Numbered from the stretch's first letter, positions 1 to 6,425 are shown. The stretch: 11,050 bases of DNA from an uncultured Sutterella sp. (GCA_900764215.1 CAAFNI010000216.1:1-11050); one strand, 5' to 3'. The notes: generated by a model from the letters alone, not told the origin. Numbers and translations are program-made.

Positions 1-8
1 ATACCCCA
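1..8 (-). tRNA. tRNA-Gln, 5' end only (cut by window edge)
   Basis: The minus strand of bases 1-8 reads TGGGGTAT, identical to the first eight bases of the complete tRNA-Gln at 157-234. It lies the same 5 bases (gtaaa on the plus strand) downstream of a tRNA-Leu. This is therefore the start of a further tRNA-Gln whose body lies outside the window. Only eight bases are visible, so the call rests on the repeated context. Confidence 0.7.
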
Positions 9-13
9 GTAAA

Positions 14-98
14 TGGTGCGGTCGGAGAGACTCGAACTCTCATGGCTCTCACCACAGCGACCTCAACGCTGCGCGTCTACCAATTTCGCCACGACCGC
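14..98 (-). tRNA. tRNA-Leu(GAG), copy 2
   Basis: An 85-nt class II tRNA read on the minus strand. The acceptor stem GCGGTCG pairs fully with CGACCGC, followed by discriminator A and an encoded CCA. The anticodon stem CAGCG/CGCTG encloses the loop TTGAGGT, giving anticodon GAG, which reads CUU/CUC Leu codons. A variable arm with TGG/CCA and the T arm GAGAG-TTCGAGT-CTCTC are present. It is identical base for base to the copy at 240-324. It is transcribed after the tRNA-Gln at 157-234 with a 58-nt spacer, and is followed after 5 nt by another tRNA-Gln start. Confidence 0.97.
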
Positions 99-156
99 GA
101 AATGCTGACTGTTCAATGCTTGAGCTGCATCCGGAGAGTCACTCCGACGATTGATT

Positions 157-234
157 TGGCAGGGGTAGTAGGATTCGAACCTACGAATGTCGGATTCAGA
201 ATCCGATGCCTTAACCGGACTTGGCGATACCCCA
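157..234 (-). tRNA. tRNA-Gln(CTG)
   Basis: A 78-nt tRNA on the minus strand. The anticodon stem TCGGA/TCCGA encloses the loop TTCTGAA, giving anticodon CTG (reads CAG, Gln). The T arm is GTAGG-TTCGAAT-CCTAC, discriminator G, CCA encoded. The 5' end TGGGGTA resembles bacterial tRNA-Gln. The acceptor 3' strand reads TACCCCT, so position 1 (T) faces T at position 72, where most bacterial tRNA-Gln have U-A. Gln-tRNA synthetase is known to prefer a weak 1-72 pair, so this should be tolerated. It sits 5 nt downstream of one tRNA-Leu and 58 nt upstream of the next, probably on one transcript. Confidence 0.96.
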
Positions 235-325
235 GTAAATGGTGCGGTCGGAGAGACTCGAACTCTCATGGCTCTCACCACAGCGACCTCAACGCTGCGC
301 GTCTACCAATTTCGCCACGACCGCG
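227..325. repeat. Direct repeat of the tRNA Leu-Gln unit (copy B)
   Basis: Partner of the repeat at 1-99, identical throughout. Together they show a tandem duplication of a Leu-Gln tRNA cassette. Confidence 0.9.
240..324 (-). tRNA. tRNA-Leu(GAG), copy 1
   Basis: An exact 85-nt duplicate of the tRNA-Leu at 14-98: same acceptor stem, GAG anticodon in loop TTGAGGT, variable arm and encoded CCA. It is the first tRNA downstream of secG, whose stop lies 65 nt upstream. No convincing promoter is visible in that gap, so it may be read through from tpiA-secG or have a weak promoter. A tRNA-Leu after secG is the usual Betaproteobacterial order. Confidence 0.97.
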
Positions 326-389
326 GCCCGAACTGTTCCCTGCTGAATTGCATCCGAAGAGGCGAGGTCATCAGCAGAGGAGGTGTATT

Positions 390-755
390 CTACCTCGGAA
401 TTTCATTCGTGGGGGCTTCGTTAGGGTTTTTACTACCTTGAATACCGTGTTCTTGGGATGCCGGCTGTTCGACGGTAGACAAAACGCCTCCTGTCGGCTG
501 TGCGGCACGCTTATTGAAGGCACCGGAAGCGAGCGTCAGGGCGATCGTGGAGCAGAAGAACACCGTGGCGGCGATGGCCGTGGAGCGGGAAAGGAAGTTC
601 GCGCTGCCAGTGGCGCCGAACACGGATCCGGATGCGCCGGAACCAAAGGCGGCGCCGAGGTCGGCACCCTTGCCGTGCTGCATGAGCACGAGCACGATCA
701 CGACGACGGCAGAAATGATCTGCAGAACGAGGGCGATGCTAAGAAGAAAATGCAT
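390..755 (-). CDS. secG: Preprotein translocase subunit SecG
   Basis: A 121-aa protein, close to the usual 110-130 aa of proteobacterial SecG. SecG is the small non-essential partner of SecYE in the inner membrane; its topology change helps SecA-driven export. An N-terminal membrane helix (about residues 3-25) leads into the family signature VLMQHGKGADLGAAFGSGAS (about 23-42) and NFLSRSTAIAA. A second membrane helix covers about 58-76, and the C-terminal tail is polar and variable. The ATG at 755 has AAGG 9 nt upstream (TAAGGTTTAACCGC). It starts 25 nt after the tpiA stop, so the two are very likely co-transcribed, as in many Betaproteobacteria. TAG stop; tRNA genes follow. Confidence 0.97.
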   Translation of the reverse strand: MHFLLSIALVLQIISAVVVIVLVLMQHGKGADLGAAFGSGASGSVFGATGSANFLSRSTAIAATVFFCSTIALTLASGAFNKRAAQPTGGVLSTVEQPASQEHGIQGSKNPNEAPTNEIPR

Positions 756-780
756 GGCGGTTAAACCTTAGAGTGAAAAA

Positions 781-1530
781 TCAATCGACGCGGGCGGCCG
801 CGCAGACGGAATGGAAATCTTCAGCCTTGAGTGCGGCGCCGCCGATGAGGCCGCCGTCAATGTCGGGCTGGGAGAAAAGTTCATGGGCATTGCCCGGCTT
901 GACGCTGCCGCCGTAGAGGAGCGGCGTCTTCGCGGCGGCCTCGGCATCCGCCTCTGCAAGGCAGGCGCGCAAAACCGCGTGGACGTGCTGGGCCTCCAGC
1001 GGACTCGCCGTGTGTCCCGTGCCGATGGCCCAAACGGGTTCATAGGCGACGGCGCCGAGCCTGGCGGCGGGCACGCGCGCGAGCACGGCGCGCAACTGGC
1101 GCAGCACGACGGCCTCTGTGAGCCCGGCTTCGCGCTCTTCGAGCGTTTCGCCTACGCAGACGACGGGGGCGATGCCGTGGGCGGAGAGGCACTCGGCCTG
1201 CCGAGCCACATCCTCATCCGTCTCGCCCCAGAGAGTGCGGCGTTCCGAATGGCCGGCAAGGCAGAGGCTCATGCCGATGTCTGCGAGCATGGCGGCAGAG
1301 ACCTCGCCCGTATAGGCTCCCTTGTCCATGGCCGAAACCGTTTGGGCGCCGACAGCGACCGGCGTGCCCCTGAAGAGGCGGACGAGTTCGGACAGATAGA
1401 CGAAGGGCGCGCAGACGGCGGTCCTGCAGTTGAGATCGCCGCATCGGGCAAGGAATTCTTCCGCCCAGAGGCGGTTGGCCTCGGAGGAGCCGTTCATTTT
1501 CCAGTTGGCGATGACAATCTTTTCACGCAC
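781..1530 (-). CDS. tpiA: Triosephosphate isomerase
   Basis: Interconverts dihydroxyacetone phosphate and glyceraldehyde 3-phosphate in cytosolic glycolysis/gluconeogenesis. The chosen GTG start gives 249 aa, the normal family length. Visible active-site elements are N9-W-K11-M-N13 (substrate Lys), the electrophile H94 in LAGHSERR, the catalytic base E164 in AYEPVWAIGTG (which also begins the flexible lid loop), and the phosphate-binding YGGSV at about 206-210. The frame extends upstream to a TTG at 1590. The GTG at 1530 is preferred because GGAG lies 9 nt before it and homologues begin at this M-x-K-I/V-x-x-NWKMN. It heads a unit with secG, has its own promoter at about 1605-1633, and lies behind the pnp terminator. 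Confidence 0.97.
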   Translation of the reverse strand: MREKIVIANWKMNGSSEANRLWAEEFLARCGDLNCRTAVCAPFVYLSELVRLFRGTPVAVGAQTVSAMDKGAYTGEVSAAMLADIGMSLCLAGHSERRTLWGETDEDVARQAECLSAHGIAPVVCVGETLEEREAGLTEAVVLRQLRAVLARVPAARLGAVAYEPVWAIGTGHTASPLEAQHVHAVLRACLAEADAEAAAKTPLLYGGSVKPGNAHELFSQPDIDGGLIGGAALKAEDFHSVCAAARVD

Positions 1531-1539
1531 GCTGAGTTT

Positions 1540-1543
1540 CTCC
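1540..1543 (-). promoter_or_regulatory. Shine-Dalgarno deciding the tpiA GTG start
   Basis: GGAG on the minus strand, 9 nt before the GTG at 1530. The upstream in-frame TTG at 1590 lacks such a site. Confidence 0.65.
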
Positions 1544-1604
1544 AACAATGCCGGTGAAGGTTGCGGATGGCCCGTTTTTGACGCGGACAATGCATAACCC
1601 TCGC

Positions 1605-1633
1605 ATTTTATACGGTTTTCCTCAAGTCTTCAA
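1605..1633 (-). promoter_or_regulatory. Sigma-70-type promoter of tpiA-secG
   Basis: On the minus strand, TTGAAG (1628-1633) and TAAAAT (1605-1610) are separated by 17 nt. They match the -35 consensus at 4 of 6 and the -10 at 5 of 6 positions. The predicted transcript starts near 1598, leaving a leader of about 70 nt before the GTG. The promoter lies between the pnp terminator and tpiA, as expected for an independent unit. Confidence 0.7.
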
Positions 1634-1670
1634 AGCACGCGCGGGACACTTGGTGAAACCGATGAGTTTT

Positions 1671-1709
1671 GATGCAAGAAGCCCGGCCCTCCGCGAGGAG
1701 GGCCGGGCT
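1671..1709 (-). terminator. Intrinsic terminator after pnp
   Basis: A perfect 13-bp GC-rich stem: AGCCCGGCCCTCC (1680-1692), loop GCGA, GGAGGGCCGGGCT (1697-1709). It lies 30 nt beyond the pnp stop. On the minus strand it is followed by TTCTTGC, a short imperfect U tract, so termination is likely though not textbook. Confidence 0.8.
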
Positions 1710-1739
1710 CGTGTCTTCAAGCCCGGTAGGGCTCAGGGA

Positions 1740-3863
1740 TTAGGCCTGGGCGGCTTCGTCCTTGAGCAGAGCCTTCATGGAAAGGCGCACGCGGCCCTTC
1801 TCATCAGCTTCGATGACCTTGACGCGAACCTGCTGGCCTTCCTTGAGATAGTCGGAGACCTGGTTGACGCGTTCGTTGGCGATCTGGCTGATGTGAAGAA
1901 GGCCGTCCTTGCCCGGCAGGAGCTGGACGATGGCGCCGAAGTCGAGCAAACGCTGGACCGTGCCTTCGTAGACCTGACCGACTTCGATCTTGGCCGTGAT
2001 GATTTCGATGCGGCGGCGGGCTTCCTCAACACGGGCGGTATCCGGGCTGGCGATGGTGACCGTGCCGTCGTCCTCGATGTTGATCGTCGTGCCGGTTTCT
2101 TCGGTAAGGGCGCGGATGGTGGCGCCGCCCTTGCCGATGACGTCGCGGATCTTGTCCTGGTCGATCTTGAAGGAGATCATGCGCGGGGCGAAGTCGGAGA
2201 GTTCCTTTGCACCGCCGCCGGCCATTTCATGCATCTTGCCGAGGATGTGCTGACGACCTTCGTGAGCCTGAGCCAGAGCGGCCTGCATGATTTCAGCCGT
2301 AATGCCTTCGATCTTGATGTCCATCTGGAGGGCGGTCACGCCTTCGGCCGTGCCGGCCACCTTGAAGTCCATGTCGCCGAGATGGTCTTCGTCACCGAGG
2401 ATGTCGGTGAGGACGGCGAACTTGTTGCCTTCCTTGATGAGACCCATGGCAACGCCGGCAACGTAGTCCTTGAGCGGAACGCCAGCGTCGAGCATGGAGA
2501 GGCACCCGCCGCAGACGGAGGCCATGGAGGAGGAGCCGTTGGACTCGGTGATTTCAGAAACGACGCGGATCGTGTACTGGAATTCCTCGGCGGAGGGGAG
2601 AACTGCCTTGAGGGCGCGCTTGGCGACACCACCGTGGCCAATTTCGCGGCGCTTCGGGCTGCCGACGCGGCCCGTTTCGCCCGTGGCGAACGGAGGCATG
2701 TTGTAGTGCAGCATGAAGCGGTCGTGCGTTTCCTCGCACAGGCCGTCGATGATCTGCTCGTCCTGCTTCGTGCCGAGCGTCGTCAGAACGAGCGCCTGCG
2801 TTTCGCCGCGGGTGAAGAGGGCGGAGCCGTGGGTGCGCGGAAGCACGCCCTGGCGAATTTCAATCGGGCGGACCGTGCGGGTGTCGCGGCCGTCGATGCG
2901 GGGTTCGCCGTTGAGGATGTTGGAGCGCACGAGCTTGGCTTCGAGTTCGAAGAGGATGCCGTGCACTTCGTTCATGTCGGGGGCTTCGGTGCCGGCGGCT
3001 TCAGCGTCGGCGGCGAGCTGAGCTTCACAGGCGGCATAGACTTCGCGGAGTTTTTCCGTGCGGGCCTGCTTGGAGCGGATGGCGTAGGCTTCCTTGAGGC
3101 CGGCGTCGCAGAGTTCGACGATGCGGGCGACGAGGGCTTCGTTCTTCGGAGCGGGCTGCCAGTCCCAGGCCGGCTTGCCGGCTTCGGCGACGAGCTCGTT
3201 GATGGCCTGGATGCAGACTTGCATGGCCTTGTGGCCGGCCATGACGGCTTCGAGCATGGTCTTTTCCGGAAGGATGTCGGCTTCGGATTCAACCATGAGA
3301 ACGGCGCGTTCCGTGCCGGCGACAACGAGGTCGAGGCGCGAGGTCTTGAGTTCTTCAGTGGTCGGGTTGATGACGAGTTCGTCGTTGATGTAGCCGACGC
3401 GGCAGGCGCCGATCGGGCCGCGGAACGGGATGCCGGAGATGGCAAGGGCGGCCGAGGCGCCGATCATGGCCGGAATGTCCGGATCAACGGCAGGGTCGGC
3501 GGAGAGGACATGAATGATGACCTGGACTTCGTTGAAGAAGCCGTCCGGGAAAAGCGGGCGAATCGGACGGTCGATCAGGCGGGAGGTGAGCGTTTCCTTT
3601 TCGGACGGACGGCCTTCGCGCTTGAAGAAGCCGCCGGGGATCTTGCCGGCAGCATAGGTCTTTTCGATGTAGTCGACGGTGAGCGGGAAGAAGTCCTGGC
3701 CGGGCTTCGTTTCCTTCTTGGCAACTACCGTGGCGAGCACCACCGTGTCGTCCATCTGGCAGACGCAGGCGCCCGTGGCCTGACGGGCGATTTCACCCGT
3801 GGTGAGCGTCACGTCGTGGTTGCCGAAGCGGAAGGACTTGGACACTTTGTTGAACATCGTCAT
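1740..3863 (-). CDS. pnp: Polyribonucleotide nucleotidyltransferase (PNPase)
   Basis: 3'-5' phosphorolytic exoribonuclease of the RNA degradosome; releases nucleoside diphosphates from mRNA and can also add tails. The start at 3863 gives 707 aa, the usual length. Order: first RNase PH-like domain with FFKREGRPSEKE and RPIRPLFP; a helical linker; a second, catalytic RNase PH domain with ESNGSSSMASVCGG (phosphate-binding serines) and the acidic cluster GDEDHLGDMDFK near residue 490 (metal/catalytic Asp); a KH domain with the loop IGKGGATIR; and a C-terminal S1 domain (GQVYEGTVQRLLDFGAIVQL...GLLHIS). AGAGGA at 3871-3876 lies 7 nt before the ATG. An in-frame extension to 3953 has no family-like sequence. 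It follows rpsO by about 270 nt, the classical rpsO-pnp pairing. Confidence 0.98.
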   Translation of the reverse strand: MTMFNKVSKSFRFGNHDVTLTTGEIARQATGACVCQMDDTVVLATVVAKKETKPGQDFFPLTVDYIEKTYAAGKIPGGFFKREGRPSEKETLTSRLIDRPIRPLFPDGFFNEVQVIIHVLSADPAVDPDIPAMIGASAALAISGIPFRGPIGACRVGYINDELVINPTTEELKTSRLDLVVAGTERAVLMVESEADILPEKTMLEAVMAGHKAMQVCIQAINELVAEAGKPAWDWQPAPKNEALVARIVELCDAGLKEAYAIRSKQARTEKLREVYAACEAQLAADAEAAGTEAPDMNEVHGILFELEAKLVRSNILNGEPRIDGRDTRTVRPIEIRQGVLPRTHGSALFTRGETQALVLTTLGTKQDEQIIDGLCEETHDRFMLHYNMPPFATGETGRVGSPKRREIGHGGVAKRALKAVLPSAEEFQYTIRVVSEITESNGSSSMASVCGGCLSMLDAGVPLKDYVAGVAMGLIKEGNKFAVLTDILGDEDHLGDMDFKVAGTAEGVTALQMDIKIEGITAEIMQAALAQAHEGRQHILGKMHEMAGGGAKELSDFAPRMISFKIDQDKIRDVIGKGGATIRALTEETGTTINIEDDGTVTIASPDTARVEEARRRIEIITAKIEVGQVYEGTVQRLLDFGAIVQLLPGKDGLLHISQIANERVNQVSDYLKEGQQVRVKVIEADEKGRVRLSMKALLKDEAAQA

Positions 3864-3920
3864 GATGTGTTCCTCTGTGCATGGGCGTCGTCGCTGACGT
3901 TGCTCATCAACTTTCCGGCG

Positions 3921-3949
3921 CAAGAGCCTTTCGAGTTCGAAGCTCTTTG
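3921..3949 (-). promoter_or_regulatory. Leader stem-loop before pnp
   Basis: On the minus strand, AAGAGC and GCTCTT flank a nested TTCGA/TCGAA pair, forming a hairpin with one bulged A that ends about 60 nt before the pnp start. In E. coli the pnp leader carries hairpins cut by RNase III, after which PNPase represses its own translation. This hairpin is in the right place for similar control, but that role is inferred. Confidence 0.4.
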
Positions 3950-4083
3950 GCACGCTGCGGCATCAGCTCCCCTTGATTCCCGCATTGCCTTGTGCAGGAG
4001 GGAAAAGAAGCTCATGTCGCAACGCGGTAGCCTCGCGCGGAATGAAAGTGTGCCGTCAACGATCGACGTGGGTTTTAGATGCG

Positions 4084-4116
4084 ACGACGGCCTGTCGTCG
4101 TTCGGCAGGCCGTTGT
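4084..4116 (-). terminator. Hairpin just after rpsO (attenuator or processing site)
   Basis: ACGACGGCCTG (4084-4094) pairs with CAGGCCGTTGT (4106-4116) across an 11-nt loop, with one mismatch in 11 bp, 20 nt beyond the rpsO stop. No U tract follows on the minus strand, so it is probably a leaky terminator or processing/stabilising hairpin, in the position of the E. coli rpsO t1 element, rather than a full stop before pnp. Confidence 0.5.
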
Positions 4117-4135
4117 CAGGGAGAAATGTTCCGTC

Positions 4136-4402
4136 TTACTTACGGAGATTGAGGGCTTCAATCAGAGCGCGGTAAGCATTGAGGTCGGTGCGCTTGAGGT
4201 AGTCAAGCAGCTTGCGGCGGCGGGAAACCATACGGAGAAGGCCGCGGCGGGAGTGGTGATCCTTGGCGTGAACCTTGAAGTGGTCCGTAAGGTGGTTGAT
4301 GCGGGCGGTGAGAAGAGCAACCTGCACTTCGGGAGAGCCGGTGTCGCCTTCAGCGCGCTGGAACTTGGCAACGATCTCAGACTTGTTCATTTCAACGGAC
4401 AT
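4136..4402 (-). CDS. rpsO: 30S ribosomal protein S15
   Basis: 88 aa, one residue short of the usual 89. S15 binds 16S rRNA helices 20-22 early in assembly of the 30S platform and contacts 23S rRNA in bridge B4. Family signatures are GDTGSPEVQVALLTARI at about 19-35, HLTDHFKVHAKDHHSRRGLL (about 37-56, the rRNA-binding His/Asp/Ser region) and VSRRRKLLDYLK. The frame is open much further upstream, but ATG 4402 is correct: AGGA lies 6 nt before it and family homology begins there. A promoter lies at about 4478-4506. pnp follows. S15 autoregulation via the leader is known in E. coli and may apply here. Confidence 0.98.
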   Translation of the reverse strand: MSVEMNKSEIVAKFQRAEGDTGSPEVQVALLTARINHLTDHFKVHAKDHHSRRGLLRMVSRRRKLLDYLKRTDLNAYRALIEALNLRK

Positions 4403-4477
4403 TTGTTTTCCTGAATAAAGAAAAAGGTATGGAAACTTGCGGACACGAGCGTTGAGACTCGAGCCGTGAAAGCGGAG

Positions 4478-4506
4478 ATTGTACCGACTGCAGGGGCTCG
4501 GTGCAA
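4478..4506 (-). promoter_or_regulatory. Promoter of rpsO-pnp
   Basis: Minus strand TTGCAC (4501-4506), 17-nt spacer, TACAAT (4478-4483; 5 of 6 to consensus). Predicted start is near 4471, giving a leader of about 70 nt upstream of the rpsO ATG, long enough for an S15-binding structure. Confidence 0.65.
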
Positions 4507-4604
4507 GTGTAAAGCCAGGAAATTTTCTTGCAAGGAGAAGCGGGGCCGAAAACCGGATGCCGGCCCGGATGACCAAGGGCTCGAACGACTTGGTGAGCGG
4601 CATG

Positions 4605-4636
4605 AAAAACGCTGCGCTCCCAAGAGGGAGCGCAGC
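4605..4636 (-). terminator. Intrinsic terminator after the amino-acid permease
   Basis: On the minus strand, GCTGCGCTCCC and GGGAGCGCAGC form an 11-bp perfect stem with tetraloop TCTT, followed by GTTTTT. It lies 21 nt beyond the permease stop. It separates the transporter gene from rpsO and shows that no further transporter gene is read on this transcript. Confidence 0.92.
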
Positions 4637-4657
4637 GCTGCAGAGGCTTTGTGCCGC

Positions 4658-5323
4658 CTAGCGTTCGTCGCTCAGGCGGTAGCGCTTTTCAAGCCAGCCG
4701 ACGAGCTGGCTGATCGTGAGCGTCATGATGAGGTAGAGGATGGCGACGCAGGTCCAGATTTCCATTGTGCCGTAGGTTTCCGCAATAACGAGCTGGCCGG
4801 ATCGGGTCAGCTCCTCGAAGCCGATGACGGACACGAGGGACGAGTCCTTCAGCATGGCGATGAATTCGTTGCCCAGAGGCGGAATGATGCGCTTGACCGC
4901 CTGAGGCAGCACGATGTAGCGCATCGTCTGCGGGTAGGTCATGCCGAGCGAGAGGCCGGCACGCATCTGGCCGAGCGAGATGGACTGGATGCCGGCGCGG
5001 AAGATTTCGGCGATGTAGGCGCCGGAGTTGAGCGAGCAGGCCGCTACGGCGGCGATGTACGGGTCGATTCGCTCGCCGATGATGTTCGGCAGGGCAAAGT
5101 AGATGATGAAGATCTGAATCAGGAGCGGTGTGCCGCGGATCACGTCGACATAGACCTTGGCGGGCCATCGAAAGATGGGGTTCTTCGAAAGCTGCGCAAG
5201 ACCAAGGAAAAGGCCGATGATCAGGCCGAGACCAACGGCGAGCGCGGTGATTTCAAGCGTCAGGCCCGCCCCCTTGAGCAGAAGGGGAAGGCTGTTGGCG
5301 ATCAGGGATAAATCAAATTCCAT
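4658..5323 (-). CDS. Polar amino-acid ABC transporter permease (HisM/GlnP family)
   Basis: A 221-aa inner-membrane permease of the polar amino-acid uptake family, the channel half of an ABC importer. An early membrane helix covers about 24-46. The family signature VYVDVIRGTPLLIQIFIIYF is at about 57-76. The EAA loop that docks on the ATPase is at about 118-150 (GQMRAGLSLGMTYPQTM then YIVLPQA). LKDSSLVSVIG is at about 158-168, and a final helix at about 190-208. The ATG has GAGG about 9 nt upstream. It has its own promoter and terminator. Two GlnH-like binding proteins lie upstream but no ATPase is adjacent, so the ATPase must be encoded elsewhere. Substrate is unknown: glutamine, glutamate, His/Arg and cystine systems all look alike at this level. 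Confidence 0.92.
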   Translation of the reverse strand: MEFDLSLIANSLPLLLKGAGLTLEITALAVGLGLIIGLFLGLAQLSKNPIFRWPAKVYVDVIRGTPLLIQIFIIYFALPNIIGERIDPYIAAVAACSLNSGAYIAEIFRAGIQSISLGQMRAGLSLGMTYPQTMRYIVLPQAVKRIIPPLGNEFIAMLKDSSLVSVIGFEELTRSGQLVIAETYGTMEIWTCVAILYLIMTLTISQLVGWLEKRYRLSDER

Positions 5324-5449
5324 GACGGGTGACCTCTAAGCAGATTATGGTTTGCGCCCTGCTCCGGACGAAGGGCGGGGGGAAGCTCTTCATGGGGGAG
5401 ATGCCCGGTGCGGCGCGCAATGGTAAAAGTGTAAGGCAAAATTTGCTGA

Positions 5450-5478
5450 ATTTTACAGACAGGCGCCCGTGATGTCTA
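5450..5478 (-). promoter_or_regulatory. Promoter of the permease gene
   Basis: Minus strand TAGACA (5473-5478; 5 of 6 to TTGACA), exactly 17 nt, TAAAAT (5450-5455; 5 of 6 to TATAAT). Predicted start is near 5443, giving a leader of about 120 nt. It lies between the terminator of the upstream binding-protein gene and the permease start. Confidence 0.7.
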
Positions 5479-5508
5479 ACCGCATAGGCCAAACCTTGAG
5501 CCGTCTCA

Positions 5509-5547
5509 AAGAAATGCCGGCACGTTCCTTGCGGAAGCATGCCGGCA
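5509..5547 (-). terminator. Terminator between binding protein 1 and the permease
   Basis: TGCCGGCA arms (5515-5522 and 5540-5547) with an inner TTCC/GGAA pair around GCAA on the minus strand, followed by TTTCTTTG. A second small hairpin, GACTGC/GCAGTC, lies at 5549-5565 just before it. Some read-through into the permease is possible because the U tract is interrupted. Confidence 0.7.
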
Positions 5548-5592
5548 GGACTGCGTCAGGCAGTCAGGATGGCGCAGAGAACCGACTGGAAA

Positions 5593-6372
5593 TCAGTTCT
5601 TGCCAAACCACTTCTCGTAGATCTTGTCGTATTCGCCGTTGGACTTCAGCTTGGCGAGCGCGGCGTTGACCTCATCCTTGAGAGCGGCCTTGTCCTTGCG
5701 GAAGACGAAGGCGAAGTCGTCGGCAGAATAGGTTTCAGGCTGGTGCACGAGCTGCGCGCCGAGCTTGGGCTGCTGCGTCATGATGTAGGCCGTTACGGGA
5801 CGGTCGTTGATCACGGCGTCGCTGCCGCCGATGGAAAGATCGAGAATCGCTTCGCCCGCGGTGTTGAACGTCACGATTTTGGCGCCCTTTACCTTTTTGG
5901 CGGCGTTGTGGCTTGTGGTGCCGATTTGAACGCCGATCGTCTTGCCTTCAAGATCCTTCATGGTCTTGACGGCGCCGGCTTTGTCCTTCGTTGTGACGAG
6001 GGAGAGTCCGGAGGTGTAGAACGGATCGGAGTAGAGGACGCGCTTCTTGCGCTCCTCGGTGATGGAGAAGCCTGCGGCGCCCATTTCCACGGTGCCCGAG
6101 AGCATGGCTGGAATGATGGCGTCGAAGCTGAGGACCTGGAACTCGATCTTGGCGCCGAGCTCCTTGCCGACGGCCCGCACGAGGTCCATTTCAAAGCCGG
6201 AGACTTCGCCCGTCTGAGTGTTGACGAATTCAAAGGGCGGGAACGTCGGTTCCGTCGCCACCTTGATCAGGCGCTCGGCGAACGCGTTGGCGGACATGCC
6301 GCCGAGAACGGCGGCGCTCATGAGGACGCCGGCAAACGTCTTGAGGCCGGCTTGTGCGAGCTTGAGTTGCAT
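5593..6372 (-). CDS. Periplasmic amino-acid-binding protein 1 (solute-binding family 3)
   Basis: A 259-aa exported receptor for an ABC amino-acid importer. The Sec signal peptide spans about residues 1-32 with a likely cut at ANAFA-ERL. The mature part has TEPTFPPFEF (40-49), GFEMDLV (59-65), the ligand-carboxylate Arg R108 in GFSITEER, GTTS at 151-154 in the second lobe, and D190 in NDRPV, all typical of the GlnH/HisJ fold. GGAGGG lies 8 nt before the ATG. It is clearly paralogous to the protein at 6639-7394. Its leader carries an operator-like dyad (6429-6444) next to a TATAAA box, and a terminator follows. Ligand not predictable from sequence alone; a polar or acidic amino acid is most likely. 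Confidence 0.93.
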   Translation of the reverse strand: MQLKLAQAGLKTFAGVLMSAAVLGGMSANAFAERLIKVATEPTFPPFEFVNTQTGEVSGFEMDLVRAVGKELGAKIEFQVLSFDAIIPAMLSGTVEMGAAGFSITEERKKRVLYSDPFYTSGLSLVTTKDKAGAVKTMKDLEGKTIGVQIGTTSHNAAKKVKGAKIVTFNTAGEAILDLSIGGSDAVINDRPVTAYIMTQQPKLGAQLVHQPETYSADDFAFVFRKDKAALKDEVNAALAKLKSNGEYDKIYEKWFGKN

Positions 6373-6398
6373 GTGTAAGGCCCTCCGGGGCTTGGAGT

Positions 6399-6425
6399 GG
6401 GAGCTTTGCAGGCTCCCGGTTTTTT
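6399..6425 (+). terminator. Terminator-shaped hairpin in the leader of binding protein 1
   Basis: On the plus strand, GGGAGC (6399-6404), a 7-nt loop and GCTCCC (6412-6417) are followed by GG and a T6 run, which is intrinsic-terminator shape. No plus-strand gene reads into it. On the minus strand the same sequence would fold at or near the 5' end of the binding-protein mRNA if the TATAAA box at 6423-6428 is used, so a 5' stabilising hairpin is an equally good reading. It could also block antisense transcription. Confidence 0.45.

Larger units (their letters stand above)
1..99. repeat. Direct repeat of the tRNA Leu-Gln unit (copy A)
   Basis: Bases 1-99 are identical to bases 227-325, a period of 226 bp. 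The repeat covers the 5' end of tRNA-Gln, the 5-base spacer and the whole tRNA-Leu. Beyond base 99 the similarity continues in weaker form: CTGTTC and GCATCCG(A/G)AGAG recur at about 109-138 and 333-361. The duplication therefore included upstream spacer sequence that has since diverged. Confidence 0.9.

Noticed and set aside
1..325. An integration (att) site or mobile element using the tRNA genes
   Set aside because: tRNA genes are common integration targets and the repeats look att-like, but the repeat contains whole tRNA genes, and no integrase or phage gene is present. Tandem duplication explains it better.
42..764. A plus-strand open frame running across the tRNA genes and opposite secG
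   Set aside because: It reads through three tRNA genes and the antisense of secG. The repeated peptide segments simply reflect the duplicated tRNA sequence.
1531..1590. Extended tpiA start at the TTG (1590)
   Set aside because: It would add 20 residues not seen in the family. The GTG at 1530 has a well-placed GGAG and gives the normal length and N terminus.
4054..4059. TTGACG on the minus strand as a -35 box for a separate pnp promoter
   Set aside because: No acceptable -10 hexamer lies 16-18 nt downstream, so a pnp promoter here is not supported.
1548..4175. An 875-codon open frame on the plus strand, antisense to pnp
   Set aside because: It lies opposite pnp and the rpsO-pnp gap. Its product is an Asp/Gly/Val/Ala-rich sequence with no recognisable motif and no ribosome-binding site. 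Long antisense frames are expected opposite GC-rich genes with strong codon bias.
4466..5311. Plus-strand frame opposite the permease gene (similar shadows at 811-1557, 5539-6378, 7430-8371, 8458-9105 and 10130-11044)
   Set aside because: Each mirrors a well-supported minus-strand gene, has no family motif or ribosome-binding site, and shows the charged, low-complexity composition of an antisense frame.
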